NCBI RefSeq assembly: GCF_009647655.1
Contig: NZ_WJFD01000001.1
Span: forward strand, 2,480,001 to 2,544,000
Origin: Chitinophaga sp. SYP-B3965
Lineage (GTDB): Bacteria; Bacteroidota; Bacteroidia; Chitinophagales; Chitinophagaceae
DNA: 64,000 nucleotides
Reading direction: 5' to 3'
The notes under the pieces were generated by a model. It had not been told where the DNA came from. It worked only from the letters and a program-made list of their open reading frames with translations, and made no database searches. Positions 25,565 through 34,954 of the stretch are shown here, piece by piece. A program made the translations under genes and the position numbers. Numbering within the stretch: the stretch's first letter is position 1; each line of letters begins with the position of its first letter.

Positions 25565-26230
25565 TTATGCTTTAAAACGCCTGGAAAAGTAATAATCATC
25601 TCTTACAGGGATAAACCAGACAGCTATTGCGTAAACAATATTAACGAAAGCATTGATAAAAGCGAAGAGGTTAAAGATATTCCTGGAGATCCGTGAATTG
25701 TCCGGATCTATTAAAAGGAAACCTTCTGTGATCACACTGTATACCCCCATGATGATCAGACCTATACAGATCAGGAATTTGGCGTTCTTAAAGAGGTTAC
25801 CACCAAAAGCGGCGATCAGTGAATTGATCTCGTTAATGGATAGGAGTACGGTGACCAGGGAATAGAGCATCACGAAGTAAGAGGAGAACCCATCTACCAG
25901 CAAGCCCATCCAAAGGTTTTCAAAGGCCCATGTAACACAATAGATAATGATCAGGAATATCATTAACCTGGGGCGTTTCTTCAGAAAGCCCCAGGTGTAA
26001 AAGAGATAGAGGATCACACCAGCTTCCAGCAAAGTGTAAATGTTACTGGTAATGGTATTGCTTTTTGTTAGCCTGATACTTACTTCACTCACCACTTCTG
26101 CGGTTAACGAGAGTAAAAGGAGTAGTAAAAAGGGCTGATAACTGGCACGAATACGATTCATGCGTATCAGCCCCAGTATCATTGGGAAAACGATGGTGAA
26201 ACTAAGTAACTGATTAACAGTATTGGTCAT
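25565..26230 (-). CDS. Seven-helix membrane protein of unknown function in a two-component operon
   Basis: The 221-residue protein has about seven hydrophobic segments spread over the whole length and no motif I recognise. It lies between a small anchored protein gene (8-base gap) and the histidine kinase gene (2-base gap). The kinase downstream has only one membrane helix and no input domain, so this protein may serve as the sensory part of the system. Similar unnamed membrane proteins sit next to HisKA_3 kinases in other Bacteroidota, to my knowledge; the role is inference. Confidence 0.7.
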   Translation of the reverse strand: MTNTVNQLLSFTIVFPMILGLIRMNRIRASYQPFLLLLLLSLTAEVVSEVSIRLTKSNTITSNIYTLLEAGVILYLFYTWGFLKKRPRLMIFLIIIYCVTWAFENLWMGLLVDGFSSYFVMLYSLVTVLLSINEINSLIAAFGGNLFKNAKFLICIGLIIMGVYSVITEGFLLIDPDNSRISRNIFNLFAFINAFVNIVYAIAVWFIPVRDDYYFSRRFKA

Positions 26231-26238
26231 TGATCTGA

Positions 26239-26769
26239 CTATTGGATGTCTGTACTGAGAGGACTTTCAAGATCACAGGTGTGCGGGCAGCGGTGGCCGC
26301 GTTCAATGGCTTCATCATCTTCCGGCGTGCCTGCATAAGCGGAGGATACACCCGGCAGCCAGAAACTGGTCCGTGCAAACAGTTTGTCCTGCACGTCTTT
26401 ACCTTGTGCGGTAACAGGTACGAGTACAAACACCACTTCACGTTCTTTGTTCAAACCCAGGTATACACGAATGCCATCAGCGCCTTTCTTGTTCAGCATT
26501 GCAGCAATAGCGTCTTTATTGAACAGTTCGCAAACAGGCAGTTTAAAGCGGGTAGACAGGTAGGAAGAATCTTTCAGTTGCGCCTGCAATTCATCTTTGG
26601 CGCTGTCAAATGCGTGTGTATAGGACGCGGCATCTTTCATGGAGATAATATGTTCCTTTGCTCTCTCTTTGTCCACCGGGATACCGCGGTTGAATTCCCG
26701 GAAAATGAGCAGTGCAAGCAATAAAAGAATAATGATCCAGGGCACTGATTGTGATCTTTTCATAACCAT
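26239..26769 (-). CDS. Small membrane-anchored protein of unknown function, Cys-containing tail
   Basis: The 176-residue protein has one N-terminal membrane helix (VPWIIILLLLALLIFREF) and a soluble domain of about 140 residues outside. Near the C-terminus is GHRCPHTCDLE, a CxxxC pair with histidines that could bind metal or form a disulphide; another Cys lies in LPVCELFNKD. I do not recognise the family. It is the first gene of a likely four-gene operon with the seven-helix protein, histidine kinase and response regulator. Confidence 0.65.
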   Translation of the reverse strand: MVMKRSQSVPWIIILLLLALLIFREFNRGIPVDKERAKEHIISMKDAASYTHAFDSAKDELQAQLKDSSYLSTRFKLPVCELFNKDAIAAMLNKKGADGIRVYLGLNKEREVVFVLVPVTAQGKDVQDKLFARTSFWLPGVSSAYAGTPEDDEAIERGHRCPHTCDLESPLSTDIQ

Positions 26770-26981
26770 TGTGTTTTTTATGTGAGTAAATGCAAGGTAA
26801 TACAGCCATTATAAGTTCAGGCAAGTAGAACTTCCCGAAAAAAAGGGTATAAATACTTATTTGAATTTCCCTCGCTGCGCTCTGGATCTCTGGGGCTGGG
26901 AATAATAAGGCGGGTAACTGGATGACGAACGGATACAAGTTAGGGAATTTCCTTAACTTGTACATTCACAAAGCCTTAGCC

Positions 26982-27572
26982 ATGAAAAAGGTAGATGCCT
27001 ATATCGCAAAGTCGGCCCCCTTCGCGCAACCCATCCTCGAATATTTACGGGAAATAGTGCACAAAGCCTGCCCCCATGCGGAAGAGACCATCAAATGGGG
27101 TATGCCCATTTTTGAAACTTATGGTACCAATCTGTGCAACATGGCGGCCTTCAAACAGCATTGCGCTTTTGGTTTCTGGAAGGCTTCGCTGCTGGAAGAT
27201 AAACAGGGTATCCTGGATACAGAAAATGCCATGGGTAGCCTGGGTAGGATCACTTCACTGAAAGACCTGCCTTCGGAGAAAATACTGATCTCCTACCTGA
27301 AGGAGGCGGATGGGTTAAACAGGGATAACATTAAGGTGCCGAAGGCTGCTAAGGAGAAAAAGGAACTGGTAACACCTGCAGAGCTGGCTGCTGCTTTGAA
27401 AAAGAACAAAGCCGCTGCGAAGGTGTTTGAGGATTTTAGTTACTCCTGCCGGAAGGAATATATTGAGTGGATAGATGAGGCTAAAACGGAAGCAACGAAG
27501 CTGAAACGGGCGGATACGGCGGTGGAGTGGATGGCTGAAGGGAAGGATAGGAACTGGAAGTATAAGAAGTGA
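26982..27572 (+). CDS. YdeI/DUF1801-family protein
   Basis: The protein of 196 residues from the ATG at 26982 (MKKVDAYIAKSAPFAQPILE) has a DUF1801 fold in its first half (VHKACPHAEETIKWGMPIFE, FGFWKASLL) and a YdeI/OmpD-associated C-terminal helical part (FEDFSYSCRKEYIEWIDEAK and TAVEWMAEGKDRNWKYKK). An in-frame ATG at 26922 would add 20 residues with no family match. The function of this widespread family is not established; DUF1801 resembles small-ligand-binding folds. It is a single gene, ending before a strong bidirectional terminator. Confidence 0.85.
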   Translation: MKKVDAYIAKSAPFAQPILEYLREIVHKACPHAEETIKWGMPIFETYGTNLCNMAAFKQHCAFGFWKASLLEDKQGILDTENAMGSLGRITSLKDLPSEKILISYLKEADGLNRDNIKVPKAAKEKKELVTPAELAAALKKNKAAAKVFEDFSYSCRKEYIEWIDEAKTEATKLKRADTAVEWMAEGKDRNWKYKK

Positions 27573-27601
27573 AATTTGCCGTATGAATGCATTGATATAA
27601 A

Positions 27602-27633
27602 AAAAATCCCGGCGAATGTTTGCCGGGATTTTT
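27602..27633. terminator. Bidirectional terminator between YdeI-like and phospholipase C genes
   Basis: The 12-bp arms AAAAATCCCGGC and GCCGGGATTTTT with an 8-base loop serve the plus-strand YdeI-like gene and may also serve the convergent phospholipase gene. Confidence 0.9.
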
Positions 27634-27718
27634 GTTTTTAAAGAGGTGTTCTTTTCTAAGAGGGAATTCTTTTGTTTTAAAGTAATATGCTTTTGCTATA
27701 AGGTGTTTTTCTTTTGTT

Positions 27719-30133
27719 TTAAAGCGTTCTGCCCATTAACGGATCACTGAAACTGGGCTTACCTGTTTCCACATGTCCTGCATATCTTCTGGCAAAGTTT
27801 TCTGCGCCTTGTACTTTTATTGCTAAATCATACCAGCCAAAACTGCTATCCAATTTTAGTGGCACTGCCATCTTCTTTCCTGCTTCCACTTTCACCTGCT
27901 GTGGTTTGCCTTTGTAGGAAACATCTTTGATCTCTACTGTATAGGCTTCTTTACCATGGTTATTAAAATTCAGTATCGCCTGATCCAGGGTTACATCCAG
28001 GCGGGGATCATTTTCGCTTCCTTTCATTTCCCGGTAAAAACCATTGGGGCCGTGAACTTTTAGTGCATAGGAAGTGGCATCCCACTCATCGGTTATACTA
28101 TCGCCAGCTTTTACGGCATAGTTGCGGATGGCCATGTTCTCTCCGTATACTGTGAACGGCGCACCGGCTGCCTGTTTGCCGAAGAGTGTGTTATCCGCTT
28201 TAAAACGCAGCACTACTTTTTTACGGTCTGCGCTTAGTTTGGCATCTGCATACAGCTGGTAAGGAATAGCGCAGGAAGGTCTGATACCTGGCTCCTGTGC
28301 CGGCATAACAGCTGCCAGCGGGCCTGCTATTTCCTGTGGTGAAAGCAATTTATAATTAGCAGGCACATCTTTGAACTTCGCCTTGTGCACACTTTCAATG
28401 AAGTTTTCTTTATTCAATGCAGCAGGTGTTTCTATCTTCTCTCCATTATACGTTCTGAAAACGGAAGTAAGATCTCCGCAAACGGTGCGCCTCCAGGCAG
28501 TGATATTTTCTGATGCGATCTTCTTTTTCAGTTTGTGAGAGAGGAACGTTTCCAGGAACTGCACATCGGATGTATGATCGAATACCTGTGAGTTCACAAA
28601 TCCTCCGCGGCTCCAGGGAGACGCTACTACCATGGGTACACGGTATCCTAAACCGATCGCACTTTCTCTTGCTCCCCTTCCCTGCTGCTGTGCAGCCATC
28701 GTTACATATTCCACTGCTGTGTCTATCCCTTCAGATACTTTACCGGCGTTTGCTTTACCGGGTGTAGGCGGAACAAAAGGTGGTACGTGATCAAAGTAAC
28801 CATCGTTCTCATCATACGTGAGGATGAATACTGTTTTCTTCCATACCTCCGGGTTCTGTGTGAGGATGTCCATCACTTCAGAAAGGTACCATGCACCATA
28901 CCATGGTGCGCCCGGATGATCTGAGAAATTCTCGGGCGCTACGATCCAGGATACGGCGGGTAATTCTCCTTTTTTTACATCCTCGCGGAACTGGTGCAGG
29001 ATATCTCCTTTAGGTAACTGCACTTCGCGGGCTGTAGTGCCATCGTTATATTTCAGTGTGCTCAGGGAGTGATAATCCGGATCATTCCTGTTGGTGGTGA
29101 ATGCTTTTTTGTGCAGGTTCTGCTCTCTTTGCGGCAGGGTGCTGAAAGGCTTTTGCGTGACTTTCTCTACTACCTTTTTGGCATACTCCAGGTACGTTTT
29201 TTTACGGGTGAGGGCTTTTTGCTGATCTGCATTTCCCTTTTCTTTTTCCTGTGCTGCGATTTCTGCGGGTAGTTTTTCTAATAACTCTTTCAGGTATTGT
29301 ATATGCGGTTCGTAATATTCTACATGGTATTGTGTAAACCATTCTATAGAGTTATCTGTGAAGTTCGCTAACCAGGCATCCTCCTCTCCTTCTAATCCAA
29401 CGCCTACACTGATCTCGTTCTGGTAGATCTTCCAGGAAACATTGTTTTCTTCCAGTACTTCCGGGAATGTTTTCCATTTAGCTTCTTTTCCATAATCCAC
29501 ATCGGAGTTGTATACGTTCGCTTTTACGTTGGGATGCATTTCTTCGCGGATGGTGCCGGTCCAGAAGTAGAGGCGGTTGGGTGTGGTGCCTGTTAAGGAG
29601 GAGCAGAAATGCTGGTCGCATACGGTGAAGGCATCTGCGAGGGCGTAATAGAAGGGGATATCTTCCCGGTTGTAATAGCCCATGGTGAGGGGCATGTGTT
29701 TGTATTCAGCGTGGCCGGAACGTTTTACATCCAGCCATTTATCAAATTTTCCGTTGTTGCGTGCGTCTACCTGGTCTGCCCAGGAATGTGGCAGGGAGCT
29801 CATCCAGGTGGCTTTGGTGTCGAAGATGTTCAGGCGGAAAGGGGCGTATGTTTCGCCTGCGCTGTTGCTTTGCAGGAATGCGGGACGGCCGTTTTCCAGT
29901 TGGATGGCTCTGGGGTCATTGAAGCCTCTTACTCCTTTGAGCGTACCGAAGCAATGATCGAATGAGCGGTTTTCCTGCATGAGGAACACGATGTGTTCTG
30001 CATCTAGATAACTGCTGCCGGGGGCGGGATTGATGGCCAGGGCTCTTTGAATGGTTTCGGGGAGGATGTTGGCTAATCCGCCGGCGCCTGAAAGGAGGGC
30101 TGCTTTTCGTAAGAATTCTCGTCTCGTATCCAT
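27719..30133 (-). CDS. Phosphocholine-specific (non-haemolytic) phospholipase C
   Basis: The 804-residue exported enzyme starts with a Tat signal (MDTRREFLRKAALLSGAGGL). The phosphoesterase core begins at EHIVFLMQENRSFDHCFG, which holds the metal and nucleophile-region residues typical of PLC/AcpA enzymes, and continues with FVCQDEN-like YDENDGYFDHVPPF and DHTSDVQF. The last 200 residues form two beta-rich DUF756 repeats (PFTVYGENMAIRNYAVKAGD, NFNNHGKEAYTVEIKDVSYK). It splits phosphatidylcholine-type lipids into diacylglycerol and a phospho-headgroup outside the cytoplasm, useful for phosphate scavenging. The upstream 470 bases hold an unusual repeat array. Confidence 0.93.
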   Translation of the reverse strand: MDTRREFLRKAALLSGAGGLANILPETIQRALAINPAPGSSYLDAEHIVFLMQENRSFDHCFGTLKGVRGFNDPRAIQLENGRPAFLQSNSAGETYAPFRLNIFDTKATWMSSLPHSWADQVDARNNGKFDKWLDVKRSGHAEYKHMPLTMGYYNREDIPFYYALADAFTVCDQHFCSSLTGTTPNRLYFWTGTIREEMHPNVKANVYNSDVDYGKEAKWKTFPEVLEENNVSWKIYQNEISVGVGLEGEEDAWLANFTDNSIEWFTQYHVEYYEPHIQYLKELLEKLPAEIAAQEKEKGNADQQKALTRKKTYLEYAKKVVEKVTQKPFSTLPQREQNLHKKAFTTNRNDPDYHSLSTLKYNDGTTAREVQLPKGDILHQFREDVKKGELPAVSWIVAPENFSDHPGAPWYGAWYLSEVMDILTQNPEVWKKTVFILTYDENDGYFDHVPPFVPPTPGKANAGKVSEGIDTAVEYVTMAAQQQGRGARESAIGLGYRVPMVVASPWSRGGFVNSQVFDHTSDVQFLETFLSHKLKKKIASENITAWRRTVCGDLTSVFRTYNGEKIETPAALNKENFIESVHKAKFKDVPANYKLLSPQEIAGPLAAVMPAQEPGIRPSCAIPYQLYADAKLSADRKKVVLRFKADNTLFGKQAAGAPFTVYGENMAIRNYAVKAGDSITDEWDATSYALKVHGPNGFYREMKGSENDPRLDVTLDQAILNFNNHGKEAYTVEIKDVSYKGKPQQVKVEAGKKMAVPLKLDSSFGWYDLAIKVQGAENFARRYAGHVETGKPSFSDPLMGRTL

Positions 30134-30153
30134 GTAGCCAAAATAGCATTATT

Positions 30154-30494
30154 TCCTGAATGGATGGAGAGGGGGAGATTAAATTGGGATTAAATGCAAA
30201 CACCCTTTCAGGGTGTGAGTTTCTTTTTTTGAGGGAATAAAAGAAAAAATTCTTGAATGGATGGGGAGCGGAGGATTAAATGCAAACACCCTTTCAGGGT
30301 GAAGATTTCTTTTTTTAAGGGGATAAAAGAAAAAGCTCTTGAATGGATGGAGAGCGGGGGATTAAATGCAAACACCCTTTCAGGGTGGAGTTTCTTTTTT
30401 TAAGGGGATAAAAGAAAAAGCTCCTGAATGGATGGAGAGCGGGGGATTAAATACAAACACCCTTTCAGGGTGGAAATTTCTTTCTTTAAGGGGA
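30154..30494. repeat. Array of four ~86-bp direct repeats with internal palindromes
   Basis: The motif AAACACCCTTTCAGGGTG recurs at 30198, 30284, 30370 and 30455 (spacing 86, 86, 85). Each unit has GAATGGATGGAGAGCGGG, GATTAAATGC, the perfect hairpin CACCCT-TTC-AGGGTG and a second long A:T hairpin (TTTCTTTTTTT against AAAAGAAAAAG). The first unit carries about 11 extra bases. The array fills the space between the phospholipase C start and the PL6 stop; no ORF of note is seen. It may be a REP-like element, a leader or chained terminators. Confidence 0.92.
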
Positions 30495-30501
30495 ATGAAA
30501 G

Positions 30502-30593
30502 AAAAAACTTCACCCTTAAAGGATGAAGTTTTTATAGAAAAAGCGTGTTTTAAGCTCCCTAAAAAAAAGGAGCTCCACCCTGAAAGGGTGTTT
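30502..30593 (-). terminator. Inverted repeat copy and terminator after the PL6 gene
   Basis: On the minus strand the same palindrome CACCCTTTCAGGGTG (30575-30589 region) is followed by GAGCTCC and T8, then a second AGCTCC/GGAGCT stem. It is an inverted, diverged copy of the array unit and works as a plausible intrinsic terminator for PL6. A further hairpin (AAAAACTTCA / TGAAGTTTTT) lies at about 30505-30534. Confidence 0.75.
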
Positions 30594-30606
30594 GCTTTAT
30601 TTACTC

Positions 30607-32019
30607 TTACTTCGCATTAACCCCTACATCCGCGGGATGAAGTTGCCTTGCTGTAACCGGTTGCACAGATACTTCATCTGCACCAATATCCAATGCACCT
30701 TTACGTTCCTGGCCATCCATATCTGCGGTGATACCAGGGAATCCTTCTTTTACGGCATCAATGGCCGGGCTGCCTTTTTGCAGGTGATAAGTGCCAGTGG
30801 CATCTTTTACCAGTTTAGGATCAAAGGAAGTATAACCTTCTGCAGGCATTTGCCCCGCTCCTTTTGTGTTAAAGATCACATTACCTTTCCATACAGGGTT
30901 CACATATAATGGGCCCTGGATGCTTACGGCTTCTCCACCACCCTGGATAAGGTTATACGCCAGCGTGATCGCCGTGGTACCTATTCCGTCTTTACGCTCT
31001 GTACGGGTGATATTGTTTTCATTATTCACGAGTGTGTTAAACGCAATCACTACACGATCAGGCCTGTCGTGCGAAGTGAGTGGAGCGCCGTCTGCTACTT
31101 CTGCACCACCATTCCCGATGTTGATAGCAGGTTTGCAGTTTTCAAAGTAGTTGCTGTAAATGATGTGATCATCTCCAAAGATGCGCAGGCCGGGTGTATT
31201 GAAGTAGTAGTTGCCGTATACTTTGCAGAAATTACCATGCCTTAAGGTCATCTGTGCTTTGCAGTCCCTTACCGTATTGTAACGAATGGTTACTGCAGAA
31301 GATTTAACAGAGAGTAATTCATTTTCTCCCGCACAGTTTTCAAACAGGTTGTATTCAAAAATACTGTTGCTGGAAGAAAGACTGTAACCACTCAGTCCAA
31401 ATTGTACGGCTTCTGCACCATTCCCTTTTTGTGGTGAAAAGTTATGGAAGTAATTGTGATGGATCCAGAGCCTTTCAGCGATCTGTTTACCGGTGCCTCT
31501 TACACCAATGAATTTCCCCAGGGAGTTCTTGTCCTGGAAGGTGTTGTAATCTACGGTGTGATCATTACCGATAACGGTGAGGTAATTCCCTTCGCCGGTA
31601 TTGATAAAGGTGTTACGCGTCCAGCGGCAGAAAGAAGTGCCTCCTTCCATCGTGGCTTTACCCGCTGTATGCGTGAATTTAAATCCAATGATCACGATCC
31701 AGGACGAAGGGCTCACTATTTTGAAACCTCCGGCACCGGTGATCTCCGCCCCGCCGGTCTTCTCCGTTGTGATAGTGATGGGCTGCTCCTTTGTTCCGTT
31801 CCTGTTAATGGTAATGTCCTCCGTGGTGGTGTAAACACCATTGGCCAGTGTGATCACATCTCCGGGTGCGGAGTTGTTAATGGCGGTCTGTAATTCAGCG
31901 ATAGACTTTACAAGTACTTTCTTCGCTGAAACGTTGCCGGCTGCCAGCAGGCAGATCAGCAGGAATGTTATGGGCATAAGCCCTCTTTTTGCACAGTGTA
32001 ATGGCAAGCTAGTTATCAT
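30607..32019 (-). CDS. Polysaccharide lyase family 6 (alginate lyase / chondroitinase B type)
   Basis: The 470-residue secreted lyase has a signal peptide (N-region with KR, then LMPITFLLICLLAAGNVSA) and a right-handed parallel beta-helix. The catalytic region holds the conserved Lys in ELLSVKSSAVTIRYNTV and Arg in MTLRHGNFCKVYGNYYF, both typical of PL6. PL6 enzymes split alginate or dermatan sulphate by beta-elimination at uronic acids. It is the last gene of a MIOX-acyltransferase-symporter-lyase set, so the locus seems devoted to uronic-acid carbon. An in-frame ATG at 31977 would leave a signal peptide without basic residues and is less likely. Confidence 0.87.
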   Translation of the reverse strand: MITSLPLHCAKRGLMPITFLLICLLAAGNVSAKKVLVKSIAELQTAINNSAPGDVITLANGVYTTTEDITINRNGTKEQPITITTEKTGGAEITGAGGFKIVSPSSWIVIIGFKFTHTAGKATMEGGTSFCRWTRNTFINTGEGNYLTVIGNDHTVDYNTFQDKNSLGKFIGVRGTGKQIAERLWIHHNYFHNFSPQKGNGAEAVQFGLSGYSLSSSNSIFEYNLFENCAGENELLSVKSSAVTIRYNTVRDCKAQMTLRHGNFCKVYGNYYFNTPGLRIFGDDHIIYSNYFENCKPAINIGNGGAEVADGAPLTSHDRPDRVVIAFNTLVNNENNITRTERKDGIGTTAITLAYNLIQGGGEAVSIQGPLYVNPVWKGNVIFNTKGAGQMPAEGYTSFDPKLVKDATGTYHLQKGSPAIDAVKEGFPGITADMDGQERKGALDIGADEVSVQPVTARQLHPADVGVNAK

Positions 32020-32064
32020 TGTGGAATCTTTTATAACGCATAATTACAAACTTTAAATGATAAA

Positions 32065-32086
32065 GGAGTGGCTAATTCGCCACTCC
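32065..32086. terminator. Hairpin between symporter and PL6 genes
   Basis: Perfect 8-bp arms GGAGTGGC / GCCACTCC with a 6-base loop. The minus-strand tail (TTTATCATTT) is a weak T-run, so termination may be partial and reading into PL6 possible. Confidence 0.65.
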
Positions 32087-32114
32087 TCTTATTTTACCAA
32101 TTATGCATAATATT

Positions 32115-33746
32115 TTACCAAAAGACGGTATACAGTGCTGTAAGGATGCCACAAATGATCACGGAACCCACCACAAATCCGGGAGACACTTTGAACATGG
32201 ATGTATCTATTTCGATCTCCATACCGGTAGGTTCAGTTTTAGGTTTGGACAAACTGATCACGATCATGATCAGCACGATCATTACAAAAGTGATCGACAT
32301 CCTGTCCAGGAAAGGATAATCCGGGAAAGCGCCATTCGTCCATACCGGCAGGAATTTCAACACCGCGGAAATAGGGATGGTGAGCAGTGTACCGGTGAGT
32401 GCAGCTGCCGCAGTGGTACGTTTCCAGAAGAAGCCCATCAGGAAGATGGCCAGTACACCCGGGGAAATAAAGCCCACATATTCCTGGATGAACTGGTAAG
32501 CCTGGTCCAGTGATTTCAATGCGGGTGTTACTAATGCCGCCAGCAGCATGGCAATGATCACGGCCCATTTCCCTACTACTACCAATTGTTTTTCTGAAGC
32601 ATTCTTGTTGAAGAACTTCTTATAAATATCCAGTGAAAAGATCGTGGAGATACTATTGGCCTTACCTGCCAGTGAAGCCACAATAGCAGCTGTGAGTGCT
32701 GCAAATGCAACACCTTTGAGGCCTGCAGGCAGGAGGTTCATCAGTGTAGGATATGCCTGATCCGGTTTCAGTTCACCGGCCGCATTCATCATTTCCTGCT
32801 GGAACATGCCATTCTTATGCAACACATACATCACAATACCCGGCAGCACAGCGATCACCGGCACCAATAATTTGAGGAAAGCAGCAAATAACAATCCTTT
32901 TCTCGCTGTTTTAAGATCTGCACCCAGCGCACGTTGTGTGATGTATTGATTACAGCCCCAATATGCGAGGTTATTGATCCACATCCCTCCTATCAGTACG
33001 GACAAGCCAGGAAGTTGTTTATAATACTCATTCGATTTATCAAAGATCATGTGAAAATGCGTAGGCGCTTCTTTGCGAAGCACACCCAGGCCTTTCCAGA
33101 TATTCCCATCATAACCGAACTTATCTGCTAATAAAGACAATGCCAGGTAAGTAGTGATCAAACCACCTACTATCAGCACCAGCACCTGCACCACATCTGT
33201 ATACCCGATCACTTTCATACCACCCAGCGTTACCACCAGTGCAAAGATGCACAGCCCTGCAATACACCATTCAAAACTGATAGGTGTAATGGAAGTAATG
33301 GCCAAAGCACCGAGATAGATAATGGAAGTAAGGTTCACAAACACATATACCAGCAACCAGAACACGGCCATGATAGTACTTACTTTATCGTTGTACCGCT
33401 TGCTCAGGAATTGCGGCATGGTGTAGATCTTGTTCTTCAGATAAAGCGGAATGAAGAATACGGCTACAATGATCAGTGTGGCAGCCGCCATCCATTCATA
33501 AGTAGAGATGGCCAGCCCCAGTGCAAAACCTGAACCGGACATACCAATGAAATGTTCCGCAGAAATGTTGGAGGCGATCAGTGATGCGCCGATAGCCCAC
33601 CAGGTAAGAGACCCTTCCGCCAGGAAGAAATCTTTTGCACTGCTGGAAGTAGTTTTTTTCCGGTGATAGATATAATAGCCATAACCGGCTATCGCAATAA
33701 AGTAAATGAAGAATACGATGTAGTCAGCAAGCTGCAGTTTATTCAT
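32115..33746 (-). CDS. Sodium:solute symporter (SSS family)
   Basis: The 543-residue inner-membrane protein has 13-14 membrane segments and SSS signatures: FFLAEGSLTWWAIGASLIAS followed by NISAEHFIGMSGSGFALG in helix 1-2, and the later conserved GLKGVAFAALTAAIVASLAG. It resembles SGLT/vSGLT-type sugar transporters. SSS carriers bring in sugars, inositol or acids with Na+. Sitting between PL6 lyase, acyltransferase and myo-inositol oxygenase genes, it most likely imports a uronate, an oligouronide or myo-inositol. It starts nine bases after the acyltransferase stop. Confidence 0.92.
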   Translation of the reverse strand: MNKLQLADYIVFFIYFIAIAGYGYYIYHRKKTTSSSAKDFFLAEGSLTWWAIGASLIASNISAEHFIGMSGSGFALGLAISTYEWMAAATLIIVAVFFIPLYLKNKIYTMPQFLSKRYNDKVSTIMAVFWLLVYVFVNLTSIIYLGALAITSITPISFEWCIAGLCIFALVVTLGGMKVIGYTDVVQVLVLIVGGLITTYLALSLLADKFGYDGNIWKGLGVLRKEAPTHFHMIFDKSNEYYKQLPGLSVLIGGMWINNLAYWGCNQYITQRALGADLKTARKGLLFAAFLKLLVPVIAVLPGIVMYVLHKNGMFQQEMMNAAGELKPDQAYPTLMNLLPAGLKGVAFAALTAAIVASLAGKANSISTIFSLDIYKKFFNKNASEKQLVVVGKWAVIIAMLLAALVTPALKSLDQAYQFIQEYVGFISPGVLAIFLMGFFWKRTTAAAALTGTLLTIPISAVLKFLPVWTNGAFPDYPFLDRMSITFVMIVLIMIVISLSKPKTEPTGMEIEIDTSMFKVSPGFVVGSVIICGILTALYTVFW

Positions 33747-33755
33747 GTGGAATTT

Positions 33756-34892
33756 TTAGACTTTGAGGAACCATCGTTTGCTATATAAAAAATACAGCGC
33801 GGCTAATTGAATAGCCAGCACACCACACCACAACCACACTTCATGAAACATTTCCGGTGTGAACTTTATCAGGCCACCGAACAGGAATTGAGAAGTATAT
33901 TTAAAATTAACAATGCCATGAGATGCCATATAGATCAGGATGGCATTGGTGCCTATCCATACAAAAGGCATGCTCCATTTCTTCCAGCCTGCCGCATCTA
34001 TGATGAGGTAGAAAAAGGAAAGTAACAAGAGGCTCCAGCCTGCTGTGAACAGCACGAAAGAACTGGTCCAGATATGTTTATTGAGCGGGAACACCAAACC
34101 CCATACATACCCTACTATTAAAGCCACTACACCTGCCAGTGCCAGGTAAGCCCCTTTCTTCATCCGGCTCCATTCGCAGGATTTCAGGAAATCGCCGGTG
34201 AGCACCCCCAGCAGGGCGCTGCCTACGGCCGGGATGGTAGAGAACAGGCCTTCCGGATCAAATACCTCGCGGTAAAGGTGCCCGGGCAGGAAGAGGCGGT
34301 CGAAATACCCGGCAAAGTTCCCTTCAGGGGTTAATACACCGGCACCAAAACCGGGTACGGGGATCAGCATCATGGCGGCCCAATAGCCGATCAGCAGGAT
34401 CCCTACCCATATAATGCGCATGCGCAAAGAACAGTTCAGGTAGATCAGCGCTGCAAAGAAGCAGGACAAGCCGATCCGCCCCAATACACTGGCAAAACGG
34501 GTATGCTCATATCCTTCCCAATGCAGCAGTCCATTCACCACCATGCCTAACACAATGAGGATGAGGGTACGCCGGATCAGTGAGCGATAGATCTTCTTTT
34601 TGCCCACTACGGCAGCTTTTGCGTAGGCAAAAGGCATGGATACGCCGGCAATAAAAATGAAAAGCGGGAAAATGAGGTCATAGAACGTGAACCCGTTCCA
34701 CTCCGTGTGTTGCAGCTGGCCGGCTATAAAGTTAAGCGTAGGATGATGCGTGGCTTTAGCAAGCTGGGTGAAGATCTCTTCCCCGCTAATGATCCAGAAC
34801 ATATCAAAGCCCCTTAAAGCATCGAGTGATTGCAGCCGGGATGATACATCCCCCGCCGGCATAGTGTTAGGTAAGCCCCCGGTATAATTCAT
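33756..34892 (-). CDS. NagX/HGSNAT-like membrane acyltransferase (DUF5009)
   Basis: The 378-residue protein has about ten membrane helices and the family opening LQSLDALRGFDMFWIISGEE, then LQHTEWNGFTFYDLIFPLFI with the conserved His. Human HGSNAT uses such a scaffold to acetylate terminal glucosamine of heparan sulphate. Bacterial NagX-type members lie in sugar-use loci. The true start may be the second ATG, MPAGDVSSRL, since the first ten residues have no match. Its place next to the symporter suggests that it modifies an incoming sugar; this is inference. Confidence 0.85.
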   Translation of the reverse strand: MNYTGGLPNTMPAGDVSSRLQSLDALRGFDMFWIISGEEIFTQLAKATHHPTLNFIAGQLQHTEWNGFTFYDLIFPLFIFIAGVSMPFAYAKAAVVGKKKIYRSLIRRTLILIVLGMVVNGLLHWEGYEHTRFASVLGRIGLSCFFAALIYLNCSLRMRIIWVGILLIGYWAAMMLIPVPGFGAGVLTPEGNFAGYFDRLFLPGHLYREVFDPEGLFSTIPAVGSALLGVLTGDFLKSCEWSRMKKGAYLALAGVVALIVGYVWGLVFPLNKHIWTSSFVLFTAGWSLLLLSFFYLIIDAAGWKKWSMPFVWIGTNAILIYMASHGIVNFKYTSQFLFGGLIKFTPEMFHEVWLWCGVLAIQLAALYFLYSKRWFLKV

Positions 34893-34954
34893 TGTATAAT
34901 ATCCCGATTTTTTTTGATTCTCCCCAGTTAATTTACAGGTATAGACAAAGCTAC

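Noticed and set aside
30154-30494. CRISPR array
   Set aside because: The stretches between palindromes are near-identical from unit to unit, so there are no unique spacers, and no cas gene is near.
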